A stretch of 64,000 nucleotides of DNA, taken from Thalassospira sp. MCCC 1A03138 (GTDB taxonomy: Bacteria > Pseudomonadota > Alphaproteobacteria > Rhodospirillales > Thalassospiraceae). Where the stretch lies: the NCBI RefSeq assembly GCF_002115785.1, contig NZ_JFJY01000007.1, positions 186,001 to 250,000 of the forward strand, written 5' to 3'. This document shows positions 53,953 through 64,000 of this stretch, piece after piece (the first letter of the stretch is position 1; every line of letters begins with the position of its first letter). The notes under the pieces are model-generated. The model searched no databases and was not told the origin of the DNA. It saw only the letters and a list, made by a program, of their open reading frames with translations. The position numbers were made by a program, and so were the translations under genes.

Positions 53953-56109
53953 ATGACCCGGATTCCGGACTTTTCCGATCTGCCGCTGTTTGATCGTGCT
54001 ACTTCCGGCCCGACCAGCCCGGTAAACACCGCCCCCTGGACCACCCCCGAAGGCATCGATGTCAAAGCCGTCTTTGGCGCGGATGATCTGGCGGGACTGG
54101 ATCATTTAAACACCATGCCGGGCATGCCGCCCTTCCTGCGCGGCCCCTATCCGACCATGTATGTCCAGCAACCCTGGACCATCCGGCAATATGCCGGTTT
54201 TTCGACCGCCGAGGAATCCAACGCGTTTTATCGCCGCAACTTGGCGGCCGGGCAAAAGGGCCTGTCGATTGCCTTCGACCTTGCCACCCATCGCGGTTAT
54301 GACAGCGACCATCCACGCGTAACCGGTGATGTCGGCATGGCCGGTGTGGCAATTGACAGCATCTATGACATGCGGACCCTTTTTGATGGCATTCCGCTCG
54401 ATCAGATGTCGGTCTCCATGACCATGAATGGCGCGGTTCTGCCGGTGATGGCGCTTTATATCGCAGCTGCCGAAGAACAGGGTGTGAAGCATGAACAGCT
54501 TTCAGGCACCATTCAGAATGACATTCTGAAGGAATTCATGGTCCGCAATACCTATATCTATCCGCCGAAACCCTCGATGCGGATCATTTCGGATATCTTT
54601 GCCTTTACCTCGCAAAACATGCCGAAATTCAACTCGATCTCGATTTCCGGCTATCACATGCAGGAAGCCGGGGCGACGGCGGATCTTGAACTGGCCTATA
54701 CCTTGGCCGATGGCATCGAATATGCCCGTGCCGGGCAGGCCGCCGGACTTCCGATTGATAAATTCGCGCCGCGTCTGTCGTTCTTCTGGGCGATTGGCAT
54801 GAATTTCTTTATGGAAATCGCCAAAATGCGGGCTGCGCGCATGATCTGGGCCAAGCTGATCAAACAGTTCGATCCGCAGAGCCCCAAATCGCTGTCATTG
54901 CGGACACACAGCCAGACATCGGGCTGGTCACTGACTGCCCAGGATGTGTTTAACAACGTCATCCGCACCTGTGTCGAGGCGATGGCATCAACACAGGGCC
55001 ACACCCAGTCGCTTCACACCAACGCCCTTGACGAGGCATTGGCCCTGCCGACCGATTTTTCGGCGCGCATTGCGCGTAACACGCAGCTTTTCCTGCAACA
55101 GGAAAGTGGTACGACCAAGGTCATCGATCCGTGGGGCGGGTCCTATTATGTCGAACGCCTGACCCGTGATCTGGCGGAAAAGGCATGGGCCCATATCCTT
55201 GAGGTCGAAGAACAGGGCGGCATGGCCAAGGCAATTGAAGCCGGCATTCCGAAAATGCGCATCGAAGAAGCCGCTGCCCGCACACAGGCCCGCATCGATA
55301 GCGGCCGACAGACACTGGTGGGCGTGAACAAATACCGTGCGACGGATGATCGCCCGGTCGATGTTTTGCAGGTCGATAACGCCGAGGTCCGCCGTCAGCA
55401 GATCGCCAAGCTGGAACGTCTGCGTGCCGAACGCAACAATGCGGATGTTGAAGCCGCCCTTACCGCCCTGACCAATGCCGCCGATCAGGGCAGTGGCAAT
55501 CTGCTTGAACTTGCCGTGCAGGCCGCCCGGTCGAAATGCACGGTGGGTGAGATTTCCGACGCGCTTGAAAAGGTCTATGGCCGTCATCAGGCGGTGATCC
55601 GGTCGATTTCGGGGGTCTATAAAACCGAAGTCGGTGCCGGTAACGAGGCACTGGACAAAGTCGATCGGCTGGTAAACGAGTTCGAACAATCTGAGGGCCG
55701 CCGCCCGCGCATCCTGATTGCCAAGATGGGGCAGGACGGGCATGACCGCGGCCAGAAAGTCATTGCGACGGCCTTTGCCGATCTTGGCTTTGACGTCGAT
55801 ATCGGCCCGCTGTTCCAGACACCCGAAGAAGCCGCCCGACAGGCGGTTGAAAACGATGTCCATATCGTCGGTGCCAGTTCGCTTGCGGCCGGTCACCTGA
55901 CCCTTGTGCCGCAGCTTCGTGCCGAACTGGACAAACTAGGCCGCGAAGACATCATGATCGTCGCCGGTGGTGTTATCCCGCCGCAGGACTTTGACAAACT
56001 TTACGAAGCCGGGGCAGAGGCAATTTTCCCGCCCGGAACCGTGATTGCCGAAGCTGCCTGTGACCTGTTAGAAAAGCTGAAGGAATCAACGTCCGAGGAA
56101 GCGGCCTGA
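53953..56109 (+). CDS. mutB: Methylmalonyl-CoA mutase large subunit
   Basis: A 718-residue adenosylcobalamin-dependent alpha subunit that interconverts methylmalonyl-CoA and succinyl-CoA, feeding propionate-derived carbon into the citric acid cycle or supplying precursors in the ethylmalonyl-type context. The cobalamin site is complete: GQDGHDRG with His597, then GASSLAAGH and [10 protein letters not shown]. The N-terminal substrate domain shows [19 protein letters not shown] near residue 77. Its start follows the mutA stop by 2 bases. The C-terminal extension is short ([10 protein letters not shown]). Confidence 0.97.
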   Translation: MTRIPDFSDLPLFDRATSGPTSPVNTAPWTTPEGIDVKAVFGADDLAGLDHLNTMPGMPPFLRGPYPTMYVQQPWTIRQYAGFSTAEESNAFYRRNLAAGQKGLSIAFDLATHRGYDSDHPRVTGDVGMAGVAIDSIYDMRTLFDGIPLDQMSVSMTMNGAVLPVMALYIAAAEEQGVKHEQLSGTIQNDILKEFMVRNTYIYPPKPSMRIISDIFAFTSQNMPKFNSISISGYHMQEAGATADLELAYTLADGIEYARAGQAAGLPIDKFAPRLSFFWAIGMNFFMEIAKMRAARMIWAKLIKQFDPQSPKSLSLRTHSQTSGWSLTAQDVFNNVIRTCVEAMASTQGHTQSLHTNALDEALALPTDFSARIARNTQLFLQQESGTTKVIDPWGGSYYVERLTRDLAEKAWAHILEVEEQGGMAKAIEAGIPKMRIEEAAARTQARIDSGRQTLVGVNKYRATDDRPVDVLQVDNAEVRRQQIAKLERLRAERNNADVEAALTALTNAADQGSGNLLELAVQAARSKCTVGEISDALEKVYGRHQAVIRSISGVYKTEVGAGNEALDKVDRLVNEFEQSEGRRPRILIAKMGQDGHDRGQKVIATAFADLGFDVDIGPLFQTPEEAARQAVENDVHIVGASSLAAGHLTLVPQLRAELDKLGREDIMIVAGGVIPPQDFDKLYEAGAEAIFPPGTVIAEAACDLLEKLKESTSEEAA

Positions 56110-56125
56110 TTGTGAAGGCAAGATC

Positions 56126-57211
56126 GTGACAGAAACCGCGCCAAAGAGTGCACCCCCAAATGCACCGGAAACACTGCGCACCATATCGGGCGGCCCCAAG
56201 GGCCAGCCCCGCAAAACGGTGCGCAGGCGGGTTCTTTCAACCGACCAGATTGTCGATGGCATTCTGGCTGGTGACCGCACCATCCTGTCACGCGCGATCA
56301 CACTGGTCGAAAGCCGCAATGCCAGACATTTTGATCAGGCGCAGGATGTTCTTTCGCGCCTGATGCCCCATACCGGCGGGTCACAGCGGATCGGCATTAC
56401 CGGCGTACCCGGTGTCGGAAAATCCACCTTTATCGAGGCTTTTGGAAAAAACCTGACCAAGGCCGGTAAAAAGGTCGCCGTGCTGGCGGTTGACCCGACA
56501 AGTGCGCGGTCAGGTGGTTCGATCCTGGGTGACAAGACCCGGATGAACGAACTTTCCATCGATCCCAATGCCTATATCCGCCCATCGCCCAGCAGCGGCT
56601 ATCTTGGCGGGGTCAATCGCATGACCCGCGAAACCATTTTGCTGTGCGAGGCAGTCGGTTTTGATGTGGTGCTGGTCGAAACCGTCGGGGCCGGTCAAAG
56701 CGAAACCATGGTCGCCCAGATGACCGATTTCTTTCTGGTCCTGATGCTGCCCGGTGCCGGGGACGAATTGCAGGGCATCAAGAAAGGCGTCCTTGAAATC
56801 GCCGATCTGATCGCGGTCAACAAGGCCGATGCCGACCCGGCCAAGGCCCGCGAAGCCAAACGCGAATATTCATCCGCCCTTCGTATCCTCCAACCCAGCA
56901 GCCATCATTGGCGGCCGCAATCGATCATGGTTTCGGCCCTGATCAATGATGGGCTTGATCAGGTCTGGGATCTGATCAACCAGCACCGCACCATCATGGA
57001 AAACGAAGGCGAGTTCACTGCCAAACGGGCGCGTCAGCAACGCGACTGGATGTGGACCATGTTGCGTGACCGGTTGCTTGAAACATTTACCGCCCGCCAA
57101 GATGTTGCCGGACGCCTCAAAGCCCTTGAAGCCGATGTGCTGGCCGGTTCAACCAACCCGACCGCCGCGGTCGAGGAAATGCTTGGGCTGATCAAATCCC
57201 CGCAAAAATAA
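56126..57211 (+). CDS. meaB: Methylmalonyl-CoA mutase-associated GTPase (MeaB/ArgK)
   Basis: A 361-residue G3E-type GTPase that guards and repairs mutase, gating adenosylcobalamin delivery. Walker A ITGVPGVGKSTFIEAF is at about residues 90-105, VDPTSARSGGSILGDKTRMN follows near residue 120, and VETVGAGQSE near residue 188 and VNKADADP near residue 230 complete the nucleotide site. The N-terminus has an extra, basic, poorly ordered stretch of about 40 residues. Start GTG 56126 follows an AAGG-type site. It closes the mutA-mutB-meaB operon. Confidence 0.95.
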   Translation: MTETAPKSAPPNAPETLRTISGGPKGQPRKTVRRRVLSTDQIVDGILAGDRTILSRAITLVESRNARHFDQAQDVLSRLMPHTGGSQRIGITGVPGVGKSTFIEAFGKNLTKAGKKVAVLAVDPTSARSGGSILGDKTRMNELSIDPNAYIRPSPSSGYLGGVNRMTRETILLCEAVGFDVVLVETVGAGQSETMVAQMTDFFLVLMLPGAGDELQGIKKGVLEIADLIAVNKADADPAKAREAKREYSSALRILQPSSHHWRPQSIMVSALINDGLDQVWDLINQHRTIMENEGEFTAKRARQQRDWMWTMLRDRLLETFTARQDVAGRLKALEADVLAGSTNPTAAVEEMLGLIKSPQK

Positions 57212-57261
57212 AGGCCGCACAGAAGTGCGACCTTTGATCGGATAGCTCATCGCAGCAGGTC

Positions 57262-57417
57262 TTATTTCTTTTCGCCAGCCGCTTCGAGTTTTGCCTTGAG
57301 AACCTTAAGCTTTTCGACAGCTTCGTTGATTTCAGTATCAAGATGCGCAAGGTCTTCACGTTTGTCACGCGGCATGGCTTCGATCTCGTTCAAAGCTTTT
57401 TCGATGATATAAAGCAA
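57262..57417 (-). CDS. 51-residue coiled-coil protein, copy 1
   Basis: A minus-strand gene of 51 residues, starting with TTG at 57417 behind a strong ribosome binding site (GGAGGA, about 8 bases). The protein (starting MLYIIEKALNEIEA) is one charged amphipathic helix with heptad-like spacing of Leu, Ile and Val and a Lys-rich C-terminus (LEAAGEKK). It is a clear paralog of the gene at 57717-57872 (same length, MLYVIESALDEVEA start, LKILKDKLE against LKVLKAKLE). No domain is recognised. It converges with meaB. Function unknown; small coiled-coil proteins often act by pairing with a larger partner. Confidence 0.75.
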   Translation of the reverse strand: MLYIIEKALNEIEAMPRDKREDLAHLDTEINEAVEKLKVLKAKLEAAGEKK

Positions 57418-57422
57418 ATTCT

Positions 57423-57716
57423 GTCCTCCGTTATTGGCTGCCGGTTATATGACAGCTCGAAATTTCTTTGTCTTAAGCAGGCCGTAATTCGGCCTGTCAT
57501 AATCGCCGCTGTCATAGCCCGGTTTGCAATCAGTCCCCATGATCCTGATCAACAATCCGGTCAAGCCGGGTCAACGGCTTATTGGTGGCGCACCCGTTTT
57601 AGTGCGCACCAATGAGCCGCCCGGATCGTATGCCGGACCCGCACGTTATTCTACCCAAAACAGGGGTAAAGAAACAGGGATACAAGACAATGTCTGGTGA
57701 AAAAAGACCGGCAGGC
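57423..57716. other. Region between the two coiled-coil genes
   Basis: About 294 bases between the paralogs. It includes a small hairpin AGGCCG-TAATT-CGGCCT at 57479-57495 and presumably the promoter of copy 1. No other reading frame with a ribosome binding site was seen. Confidence 0.4.
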
Positions 57717-57872
57717 TTAACCGTTGGTGGCAGGCTGTTCGAGTTTGTCTTTGAGGATTTTCAGATTTTGCGCCGTTGATTTCATCACGGTTTCAAGACG
57801 TGACAGTTTTTCACGGGCATCGCGCGATACGGCTTCGACTTCGTCCAGCGCACTTTCGATGACATACAGCAT
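57717..57872 (-). CDS. 51-residue coiled-coil protein, copy 2
   Basis: A minus-strand gene of 51 residues, ATG at 57872, behind CAGGAGAG. The protein begins MLYVIESALDEVEAVSRD and is a single amphipathic helix ending in LEQPATNG. It matches copy 1 position for position without gaps, so the two are tandem duplicates that have diverged. Copy 2 has a normal ATG start, while copy 1 has TTG. No membrane segment or known domain. The upstream region contains a 26-base inverted repeat (57966-57991), shared with the divergent dusC-type gene. Confidence 0.78.
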   Translation of the reverse strand: MLYVIESALDEVEAVSRDAREKLSRLETVMKSTAQNLKILKDKLEQPATNG

Positions 57873-57965
57873 TTCCACACTCTCCTGCCCGAACCATTCG
57901 TTCGGGTCGTTTTATTGTGATTGGACCTTATGAAGGTGGGCGGGAAATTCGCTGAAACATTGTCG

Positions 57966-57991
57966 GAATTAAGCCAAATTGGCCTTAATTC
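57966..57991. promoter_or_regulatory. Inverted repeat between coiled-coil copy 2 and dusC
   Basis: GAATTAAG and CTTAATTC flank the inner near-palindrome CCAAATTGGC, giving a 26-base structure in a divergent promoter region. It may be an operator. No T run follows, so it is unlikely to be a terminator. Confidence 0.4.
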
Positions 57992-58103
57992 GCCGATCCT
58001 GCTGTTGGCAGGGCAAACCTGATCTGTGATTTTTGACCGGCATGATGTTGCGGTTTGTGTTAAAAGCCGCGCACTTGATTTCATGAAACGGGATAATCGG
58101 CAA

Positions 58104-59102
58104 ATGACGCATCTGGTGCTTGCACCAATGGAAGGACTGGTCGACTGGCGCGTTCGGCAATTGCTGAGTGCGACAGGCGGGTTTGACCTATGCGTGACCG
58201 AGTTTATCCGTGTGTCGCAAAACCTGTTTCCGGCCCATGTGTTTTACCGTTATTGCCCCGAATTGCTTCAGGGCGGCAAAACCGCATCGGGCACGCCGGT
58301 TCTGGTGCAGTTGATGGGACATGATCCCGAATTGATGGGCGAAAATGCCGCCTTTGCCGCGTCCCTTGGCGCACCGGGGATCGATATCAATTTCGGCTGC
58401 CCGTCAAAGACCGTGAATAAACGCGAAGCCGGTGCATCGCTTTTGAAATGCCCAGACAATCTTTTTAACATTGTTTCGGCCGTTCGCCGTGCGGTTCCCG
58501 ACCATATTCCGGTCAGTGCGAAAATCCGTCTTGGTTATGCCGACAAGGAACTGTTTCTGGACAATTCGCGCGCGGTCGAGGCCGCCGGTGCCCAGCACCT
58601 GACCGTGCATGCGCGCACCAAACTGGAAGGATACAAACCGCCCGCACATTGGGAATATCTGGCGCGCATCCGCGACGCCATTTCAATCCCGATGACAGCC
58701 AATGGTGAAATCTGGACGGTCGCGGATTACGCGAAATGCCGGGATATTTCCGGTTGCACGTCCTTCATGCTGGGCCGCGGCGCCATTGCCGCCCCCGACA
58801 TCGCCAATCGCATCAAGGCGTTTGAAGCCGGTGAGATCCTTGAAAAGCAAAGCTGGTCCGATGTCCTGACGATGCTTTTGACCTATATCGATCTGATGAA
58901 TGCCGATGACACCACCGAAAACCATCAGGCCGGGCGCATCAAGCAATGGGTGGCGATGATCCGCAAGGGGCATGAACAGGCCGCCGACTGCTTTGACGAG
59001 GTCAAACGCATTCGCGACATTCACGAGCTTCGCGCCAAACTGACCGCTGATCGCGACAACCCGGAAAATCAGCGGCCAAATGTTCCAATTGCCGCCGAAT
59101 AG
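58104..59102 (+). CDS. dusC: tRNA-dihydrouridine synthase (DusC type)
   Basis: A 332-residue FMN enzyme that reduces a uridine in tRNA to dihydrouridine. The N-terminus LVLAPMEGLVDWRVRQLL and the segment CVTEFIRVSQNL match the DusC group (E. coli DusC, U16) better than DusA or DusB. The catalytic cysteine is Cys99 in NFGCPSKTVN, and the flavin site includes ANGEIW and LGRGA. I start at ATG 58104, with GGGA about ten bases upstream; ATG 58083 and an earlier start add a poorly conserved stretch. It is followed by a bidirectional terminator shared with the RTX gene. Confidence 0.92.
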   Translation: MTHLVLAPMEGLVDWRVRQLLSATGGFDLCVTEFIRVSQNLFPAHVFYRYCPELLQGGKTASGTPVLVQLMGHDPELMGENAAFAASLGAPGIDINFGCPSKTVNKREAGASLLKCPDNLFNIVSAVRRAVPDHIPVSAKIRLGYADKELFLDNSRAVEAAGAQHLTVHARTKLEGYKPPAHWEYLARIRDAISIPMTANGEIWTVADYAKCRDISGCTSFMLGRGAIAAPDIANRIKAFEAGEILEKQSWSDVLTMLLTYIDLMNADDTTENHQAGRIKQWVAMIRKGHEQAADCFDEVKRIRDIHELRAKLTADRDNPENQRPNVPIAAE

Positions 59103-59127
59103 CCGGCAAAGACAGACAATCAAAAGA

Positions 59128-59152
59128 AAAGGCAGCCAAACGGGCTGCCTTT
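59128..59152. terminator. Bidirectional terminator
   Basis: AAAGGCAGCC and GGCTGCCTTT form a 10-base stem with a 5-base loop. On the minus strand it is followed by TTTTCTTTTG, so it serves the RTX gene; on the plus strand it serves dusC. Confidence 0.8.
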
Positions 59153-59188
59153 GTCATTTCTGGGTCAGGTGATCCAGACGATCTGCTA

Positions 59189-62100
59189 TCAGGTGCCAAA
59201 CCCGAAATCATCGGCATCAAGATCATCGGTATCATGGACGCCCATCAGGGTGACAGATGCATCATTGCCAAGTTCAATCACGACATTGCCATCGGTATCA
59301 AGATGCATGTCGTTCTTGATCTGGTTGAAGTTGCTGTAATTCCATTCCGACAGATTGATGATGTCCTCGCCCGGGGTGAAGTCGGTGATGATGTCGTGAC
59401 CGTTGGTTTTGCCGATCTCGAATTCATCCCAGCCCGAACCACCGGTCAGGGTGTCGTCACCGGCACTGCCATACAGGCGATCATTGCCCGCCCCGCCCAG
59501 AAGCACATCGTCGCCCGAATTGCTCCAGAGGATGTCATTGCCGTTGCCACCATCAAGCGTGACATTGCCATAGGTTTCATAGGAGCTGGTCAGATCGATG
59601 ATGTCATCGCCATCACCGGCTTCGATCACTTCGATATTGCGGATGCGCGGAGAAATGCCCGGGTCACTGACCGTATCGGCAAGGAATAGCGCGTCATTAC
59701 CGCTGGTCAGTTTCAGGGTATCGGTGCCATCGCCACCTTCGAAGATGTCATTCGACTGGTTATAGCCGTTCAGATTGACATATTCGCCAGTCCCGGAATC
59801 GCCAGTGTAATCATGGCCCCAACCGTTACCGTGATGGCCGGTATGGCCCCAGCCGGTATTGTTATCGTGGCCATCTTCACCCGGCGCGCCATCATTAAGC
59901 GCATGCCAGTTCGAGCTCCAGGTGTCGTCGGCATTGTATTGCAGGACGTCATCACCGGCACCACCATTCAGGATGTCGATCCCAGCACCACCGGCAAGAG
60001 TATCATTGCCCGCACCACCCCAAAGCGTGTCGTTGCCTTCGCCACCATCAAGGACGTCGTCACCAGCGTTGCTCCAGATGATGTCGTTGCCGGTTCCACC
60101 AAGAACTGTCACATCGCCATAAGACTGGGTTTCGCTGGTCAGGTCGACAATATCGTCGCCATTACCGGCATCGATGACTTCGATATTCGAAATGCGCGGC
60201 GAAACGCCCGGATCGGTGATCTTGTCGTCAAGGAACAGGGCATCATTGCCGCTGGTCAGGGACAGGGTATCGGTACCATCGCCACCGTCGAAGATATCCT
60301 GCGAACGGGTATAACCTTGCAGATTGACCTGTTCGTTGGTGCCGTCCATGTCCGGATCGCCGACATTCTTCGCGGCATAGCTGCCCGACCAGGTCGCGTC
60401 TTTCTGATATTCGATGATGTCGTCACCGGCACCGGCATCAATCAGATCGCTGCCCGATCCGCCATTGATGACGTCATTGCCATCGCCCCCCCAGATGGTG
60501 TCATTACCGCCATCGCCGCCCAGAACGTCATCGCCCGACAGGCCCGACAGCAGGTTCGCACCATCGTCGCCAAACAGGTAATCATTGAAGTTCGACCCGA
60601 TCAGATCTTCGATCGAAGACAGGACGTCATATCCGTCACCGCCAACGGCGGTACCGTTTTTCAGGCTGACACCAACCGCGGATGTTGCATTGGCATAGCT
60701 TGCGGTATCGCGGCCCGATCCACCCGAAAGGGTATCATTGCCCTGACCACCCATCAGGGTGTCATTACCGCCATCACCATAAAGCTTGTCATCGCCCGAT
60801 CCGCCAAACAGGGTATCGTTGCCATCGCCGCCCCAAAGACGGTCGTTGTTTTCACCGCCATCCAGAACGTCGTTGCCGTCACCGCCAAGGATCGAATCAT
60901 CGCCGGTGCCGCCATTGATCACGTCATTGCCGGCTTCGCCATAAAGCTTGTCCTGACCCTGACCACCCAGCAGCGTATCGGCCCCGTTTCCACCCCAGAC
61001 GCGGTCATCGCCCGACCCGCCATCCAGCGTATCGTCACCTTCGCCGCCGATGATGCTGTCCTGCCCGCTGCCGCCGTCGATAAGGTCATTACCGCCGTCA
61101 CCATACAGCTTGTCGTCGCCATCACCGCCATAAAGGCTGTCATTGCCATCCATGCCCGACAGCGTGTCCTGACCATTCAGGCCAAAGACGGTATCGTCAC
61201 CCGCAAGGGCGGCAATCGTGTCATTGTTGCTGATGCCATACAGGACATCGTCATAAGGCGTCGGCCCGGTCGAGGCTTCGACACCGACAAACATGTTTGC
61301 ATTAAGATCGCTAATCGCGACACCCAGCAGGGTAAGCGTACCCTGACCATTCAGGTTGATAACGGTGTTGCCATTGACCTCGGACATCAAGCTGCGCAAC
61401 TCGGCCCAGTTATCAACATCAAGGGCAGACAGATTGATCTGGTCACTTGCCCGATTGAAATCGGTGACAACCTTGTCGCCGGAATTATCCGATACGATGA
61501 TCTGATCCGAACCGGCACCACCGGTATAGGTATCGTTGCCAGCCCCGCCATCAAGCGTATCGTTGCCGTCACCACCCAGCAGCGTGTCATTCCCGGCATC
61601 ACCCGACAGGGTGTCGCTACCAATACCGCCTTCGAGCAGGTCATTGTCATTGCCGCCCGACAGGACATCATTGCCGCTACCACCCGAAAGGGTGTCATTG
61701 CCCGCATCGCCCGAAAGCAAGTCATTACCAAGACCGCCATTGATGGTATCGGCACCATCGCCGCCAGAAATGACATCATCACCCGCTTCGCCCGAAAGCT
61801 GGTCATCTCCGGCCGCGCCATAGATCGTATCGGTATCATCACCGCCGGTGACAACATCGTCGCCATCCATCGCATCGATGAAGTCAGAACCGCCACCGCC
61901 GGAAATCACATCGTTGCCCGATCCACCGATCAGGGTGTCATTGCCCGCACCACCCGCGATCACGTCATGGCCGTCATTGCCATTAAGGCTGTCGTCGCCG
62001 TCGCCACCGTCAATCACGTCATTGCCGTTGCCGCCCGAAATCGTATCGTTCCCGGCACCGCCCGACAGGTTATCGTCGCCGTCATTGCCAAGGATGGTGT

Positions 62101-64000
62101 CATTGCCATCCCCGCCATCGACCACATCATTCCCGGCCAGCGCATCGATGTAATCATCTTCGCTGGTGCCCAGCAGGACATCATCAAACGGCGTCGCGCC
62201 AACCGGACCTTCGATCCCGACAAACATATCGGAAGTGACTTCGTTCAGGCGCACACCCAGCAGCGTCACCGAGCCATCCGGCCCCAGATCGATAACGGTA
62301 TTGCCATTGACCTCGCTCAGACGCGGGGCGAGCTCCGACCATTCGGAAATGCCAAGGGCATCAAGGGAAATCTGATCAACGCTTGTGTTGAAATCGGTAA
62401 CGACCTTGTCGCCGACAAGGCTTGTGACCTTGACCAGATCGGCACCCGACCCGGTCGAGATCCGGTCATTCCCCGATCCGCCATCCAGCGTATCGTTGCC
62501 ATCACCACCCACAAGGCTGTCATTACCAGCCCCACCGTCAAGCGTGTCGTCGCCTTTTTCACCGTTCAGATAGTCGTTGCCATTGCCACCGATCAGGGTA
62601 TCGGCGCCATCGCCGGTCCAGATCGTGTCATTGCCCTCGCCACCATCAATCGTATCGGCACTGACATCGGCTTCGACATTGTCAAACGTATCGTTGCCAT
62701 CACCCAGATCGACAACATTGTTCTGGCTGTTGCCATAGACATAGTCATCATGGGCCGACGCAATGACGCGTTCGAAATTGGCAAGAATATCGCCTGCGGC
62801 ATCACCACCAAATGCACGGCCGCCTTCGCCCGGTGTTCTGGCATTGGCATCGGTATCGCCAAGATAAATCTCGACCCCGGCGCTTGAACCCTCATAGCTG
62901 ATGGTATCGATGCCCTCGCCACCATCAAGCGTATCGGCACCCGCACCGCCTTCGATGGTGTCATCCCCGGCACCGCCCGAAAGGACGTTATCGCCATCCG
63001 ATCCGGTAATGTCGTCATTGCCCGCCGACCCGATGACATTTTCAAATCCGGAAATAGTGTCATTGCCGGTTTCGGCACTGCTTGCGGTACCGGCCGACAG
63101 ATCGACCGTGGCACCACTTGCCGCCTGGCTCAGATCAAGGGTATCGGTGCCCGCACCACCCGAAAGCGTATCATTCCCGGCACCGGCGATAATGGTGTCG
63201 TTACCGGCCCCGCCATAAACGGAGTCATCACCCGCACCACCGTCCAGAACGTCATCACCATCCGCACCAGACAGGACGTTTGCCCCGCTCGATCCGATAA
63301 GCGTATCCGAACCCGCCGTGCCCAGAACATTCTCGAAGCCGGAAATGGTGTCTGTACCGGTGGCATCGCTGCTTGCAGTGCCAGTCGACAGATTAACCGT
63401 CACACCATTGGCAGCAGCGAAATCAAGGGTGTCACTGCCATCACCACCGGCAAGGATATCGTTGCCCGCACCGGCAACAACCGTGTCATCGCCCGTACCC
63501 GCATCAACCGTATCGGCACCTGCACCCGCGGTGATAACATCATTACCATCGCCCGCCAGAATAACGTCGTCACCCGCCCCAGCATCAAGGGTATCGTTAC
63601 CGGCACCCCCATCAAGCGTATCATTGCCTGCCCCGCCATAAAGACGATCAGCACCGTCGTCGCCAGTCAGGGTGTCGTCACCATCCCCACCGTCGAGTAT
63701 GTCGTTGCCATAACCACCATCAAGATAATCGTCACCCGCGCCGCCATAAAGATTGTCGTCGCCAAGTTCGCCATTGATGCGGTCATTGCCTTCGTTGGCC
63801 CAAAGCGTATCGTTGCCGCCGCCACCATTGATGGTGACATCGCCATAGGCAATCGTATCGCTGGTCAGATCGACAACGTCGTTGCCTTCGCCCGCGTTGA
63901 TAACCTCGACCCCGTCAAGGCGCGCGCCATCGGTAACGGTTTCTTCAACCACCGCATCAAAGGTGATGGAACGTACGAAATAGTCGCTGCTGTCACCGCC
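59189..64000 (-). CDS. Giant RTX (hemolysin-type calcium-binding) protein, C-terminal 1603 residues
   Basis: The frame is open from the right edge (64000) to the stop at 59189, so the start lies outside the window. The visible 1603 residues consist mainly of GGxGxDxUx calcium-binding nonapeptides, arranged in several arrays separated by beta-rich spacers. Two spacers (near 62400 and 61450) read [21 protein letters not shown] and LLGV and are the serralysin-like type. Three other copies of a roughly 100-residue module ([19 protein letters not shown]) lie near 63900, 60250 and 59700; the right-hand copy is partly outside. The C-terminus ([18 protein letters not shown], then DADDFGFGT) fits an uncleaved type I secretion signal. 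It is probably a secreted adhesin or surface protein; no T1SS gene is visible. Confidence 0.92.
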   Translation of the reverse strand, partial: GGDSSDYFVRSITFDAVVEETVTDGARLDGVEVINAGEGNDVVDLTSDTIAYGDVTINGGGGNDTLWANEGNDRINGELGDDNLYGGAGDDYLDGGYGNDILDGGDGDDTLTGDDGADRLYGGAGNDTLDGGAGNDTLDAGAGDDVILAGDGNDVITAGAGADTVDAGTGDDTVVAGAGNDILAGGDGSDTLDFAAANGVTVNLSTGTASSDATGTDTISGFENVLGTAGSDTLIGSSGANVLSGADGDDVLDGGAGDDSVYGGAGNDTIIAGAGNDTLSGGAGTDTLDLSQAASGATVDLSAGTASSAETGNDTISGFENVIGSAGNDDITGSDGDNVLSGGAGDDTIEGGAGADTLDGGEGIDTISYEGSSAGVEIYLGDTDANARTPGEGGRAFGGDAAGDILANFERVIASAHDDYVYGNSQNNVVDLGDGNDTFDNVEADVSADTIDGGEGNDTIWTGDGADTLIGGNGNDYLNGEKGDDTLDGGAGNDSLVGGDGNDTLDGGSGNDRISTGSGADLVKVTSLVGDKVVTDFNTSVDQISLDALGISEWSELAPRLSEVNGNTVIDLGPDGSVTLLGVRLNEVTSDMFVGIEGPVGATPFDDVLLGTSEDDYIDALAGNDVVDGGDGNDTILGNDGDDNLSGGAGNDTISGGNGNDVIDGGDGDDSLNGNDGHDVIAGGAGNDTLIGGSGNDVISGGGGSDFIDAMDGDDVVTGGDDTDTIYGAAGDDQLSGEAGDDVISGGDGADTINGGLGNDLLSGDAGNDTLSGGSGNDVLSGGNDNDLLEGGIGSDTLSGDAGNDTLLGGDGNDTLDGGAGNDTYTGGAGSDQIIVSDNSGDKVVTDFNRASDQINLSALDVDNWAELRSLMSEVNGNTVINLNGQGTLTLLGVAISDLNANMFVGVEASTGPTPYDDVLYGISNNDTIAALAGDDTVFGLNGQDTLSGMDGNDSLYGGDGDDKLYGDGGNDLIDGGSGQDSIIGGEGDDTLDGGSGDDRVWGGNGADTLLGGQGQDKLYGEAGNDVINGGTGDDSILGGDGNDVLDGGENNDRLWGGDGNDTLFGGSGDDKLYGDGGNDTLMGGQGNDTLSGGSGRDTASYANATSAVGVSLKNGTAVGGDGYDVLSSIEDLIGSNFNDYLFGDDGANLLSGLSGDDVLGGDGGNDTIWGGDGNDVINGGSGSDLIDAGAGDDIIEYQKDATWSGSYAAKNVGDPDMDGTNEQVNLQGYTRSQDIFDGGDGTDTLSLTSGNDALFLDDKITDPGVSPRISNIEVIDAGNGDDIVDLTSETQSYGDVTVLGGTGNDIIWSNAGDDVLDGGEGNDTLWGGAGNDTLAGGAGIDILNGGAGDDVLQYNADDTWSSNWHALNDGAPGEDGHDNNTGWGHTGHHGNGWGHDYTGDSGTGEYVNLNGYNQSNDIFEGGDGTDTLKLTSGNDALFLADTVSDPGISPRIRNIEVIEAGDGDDIIDLTSSYETYGNVTLDGGNGNDILWSNSGDDVLLGGAGNDRLYGSAGDDTLTGGSGWDEFEIGKTNGHDIITDFTPGEDIINLSEWNYSNFNQIKNDMHLDTDGNVVIELGNDASVTLMGVHDTDDLDADDFGFGT
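59440..63850 (-). repeat. RTX nonapeptide-coding repeat arrays
   Basis: At the DNA level the region shows degenerate repeats of about 27 bases, read on the plus strand as variants of cgtattgccatcaccgcc, each coding the GGxGxDxUx turn on the minus strand. The main arrays lie at about 63430-63850, 62890-63310, 62440-62690, 61530-62140, 60420-61210 and 59440-59550 and are broken by spacer domains. The third-base variation between units shows old divergence rather than recent amplification. Confidence 0.8.
59775..59890 (-). other. His/Gly/Trp-rich insert in the RTX protein
   Basis: Within the last copy of the spacer module, a 34-residue stretch rich in His, Gly, Trp and Asn ([16 protein letters not shown] at its core) is inserted before the conserved NLNGY-QSNDIF segment. 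The sister copy near 60350 has a plain acidic linker at the same point ([10 protein letters not shown]). The cluster of histidines could bind a metal ion. Confidence 0.6.

Noticed and set aside
59813-62887. Very long plus-strand open frame (1024 codons) across the RTX gene
   Set aside because: It lies antisense to GGxGxD repeats, whose repeated codons keep the opposite frame open. The translation is repetitive and has no domain or ribosome binding site support.
59440-63850. Regularly spaced DNA repeats that could suggest a CRISPR array
   Set aside because: The units are about 27 bases, degenerate and in frame with calcium-binding nonapeptides. There are no unique spacers and no cas genes.

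Overview
The window looks like chromosomal DNA of a free-living alphaproteobacterium of the Rhodospirillales type, and a Thalassospira-like marine bacterium is my best guess. The guess rests on a moderately GC-rich composition, dense core genes on both strands, a DUF3572 protein, a BluB protein, an Azospirillum-like gltD-gltB pair and a mutAB-meaB operon. The genus is inferred, not proven. I saw no insertion sequence, prophage, CRISPR array or rRNA. One tRNA gene, tRNA-Leu(UAA), is present.

Layout. 1-6.3 kb: a partial unknown gene, a small protein with a FliF-tail-like C-terminus, a periplasmic solute-binding protein followed by a hybrid histidine kinase, and two small proteins that share a C-terminal motif. 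6.3-14.9 kb: pncB, gltB, gltD (minus strand) and uppP. 14.9-18.2 kb: an acetyltransferase, an ArsR/SRPBCC pair with a clear operator, an extra ClpP, two small proteins, a 19-residue micro-ORF and tRNA-Leu. 18.4-23.7 kb: an outer-membrane barrel protein, bluB, small membrane proteins, a CinA-type protein, mutT and a lipoprotein hydrolase. 23.7-31.5 kb: secA, ppiC and argJ, with an undescribed gene pair between secA and ppiC. 31.8-35.7 kb: a three-gene signalling operon (REC-HDOD, REC plus degenerate HD-GYP, PAS histidine kinase). 35.8-44.6 kb: a LacI-controlled xylo-oligosaccharide uptake and breakdown locus. 44.6-51.4 kb: ynfA, an R. etli-type asparaginase, a secreted unknown, a TetR/SDR/reductase unit, an Lrp regulator divergent from phhA, and a lone receiver protein. 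51.6-57.2 kb: a cobalamin riboswitch leading mutA-mutB-meaB. 57.2-59.1 kb: two tiny paralogous coiled-coil genes and a dusC-type gene. 59.2-64 kb: the C-terminal part of a giant RTX protein that runs off the right edge.

The genes form several working units: glutamate synthesis (gltD-gltB), B12 use (bluB supplies the lower ligand of B12; mutAB-meaB uses adenosylcobalamin under an apparent cobalamin riboswitch), sugar catabolism (ABC importer, GH43 xylosidase, oxidoreductase and ThuA protein), and protein export and folding (secA, ppiC).

The best candidates for undescribed biology are: the 26.8-29.1 kb gene pair, which look like diverged paralogs, one fused to a calcium-binding DxDGDG module; the two 51-residue coiled-coil paralogs at 57.3-57.9 kb; a cobalamin riboswitch placed in front of a B12-dependent enzyme operon; and the solute-binding protein/histidine kinase pair at 1.1-5.4 kb, which has no transporter.
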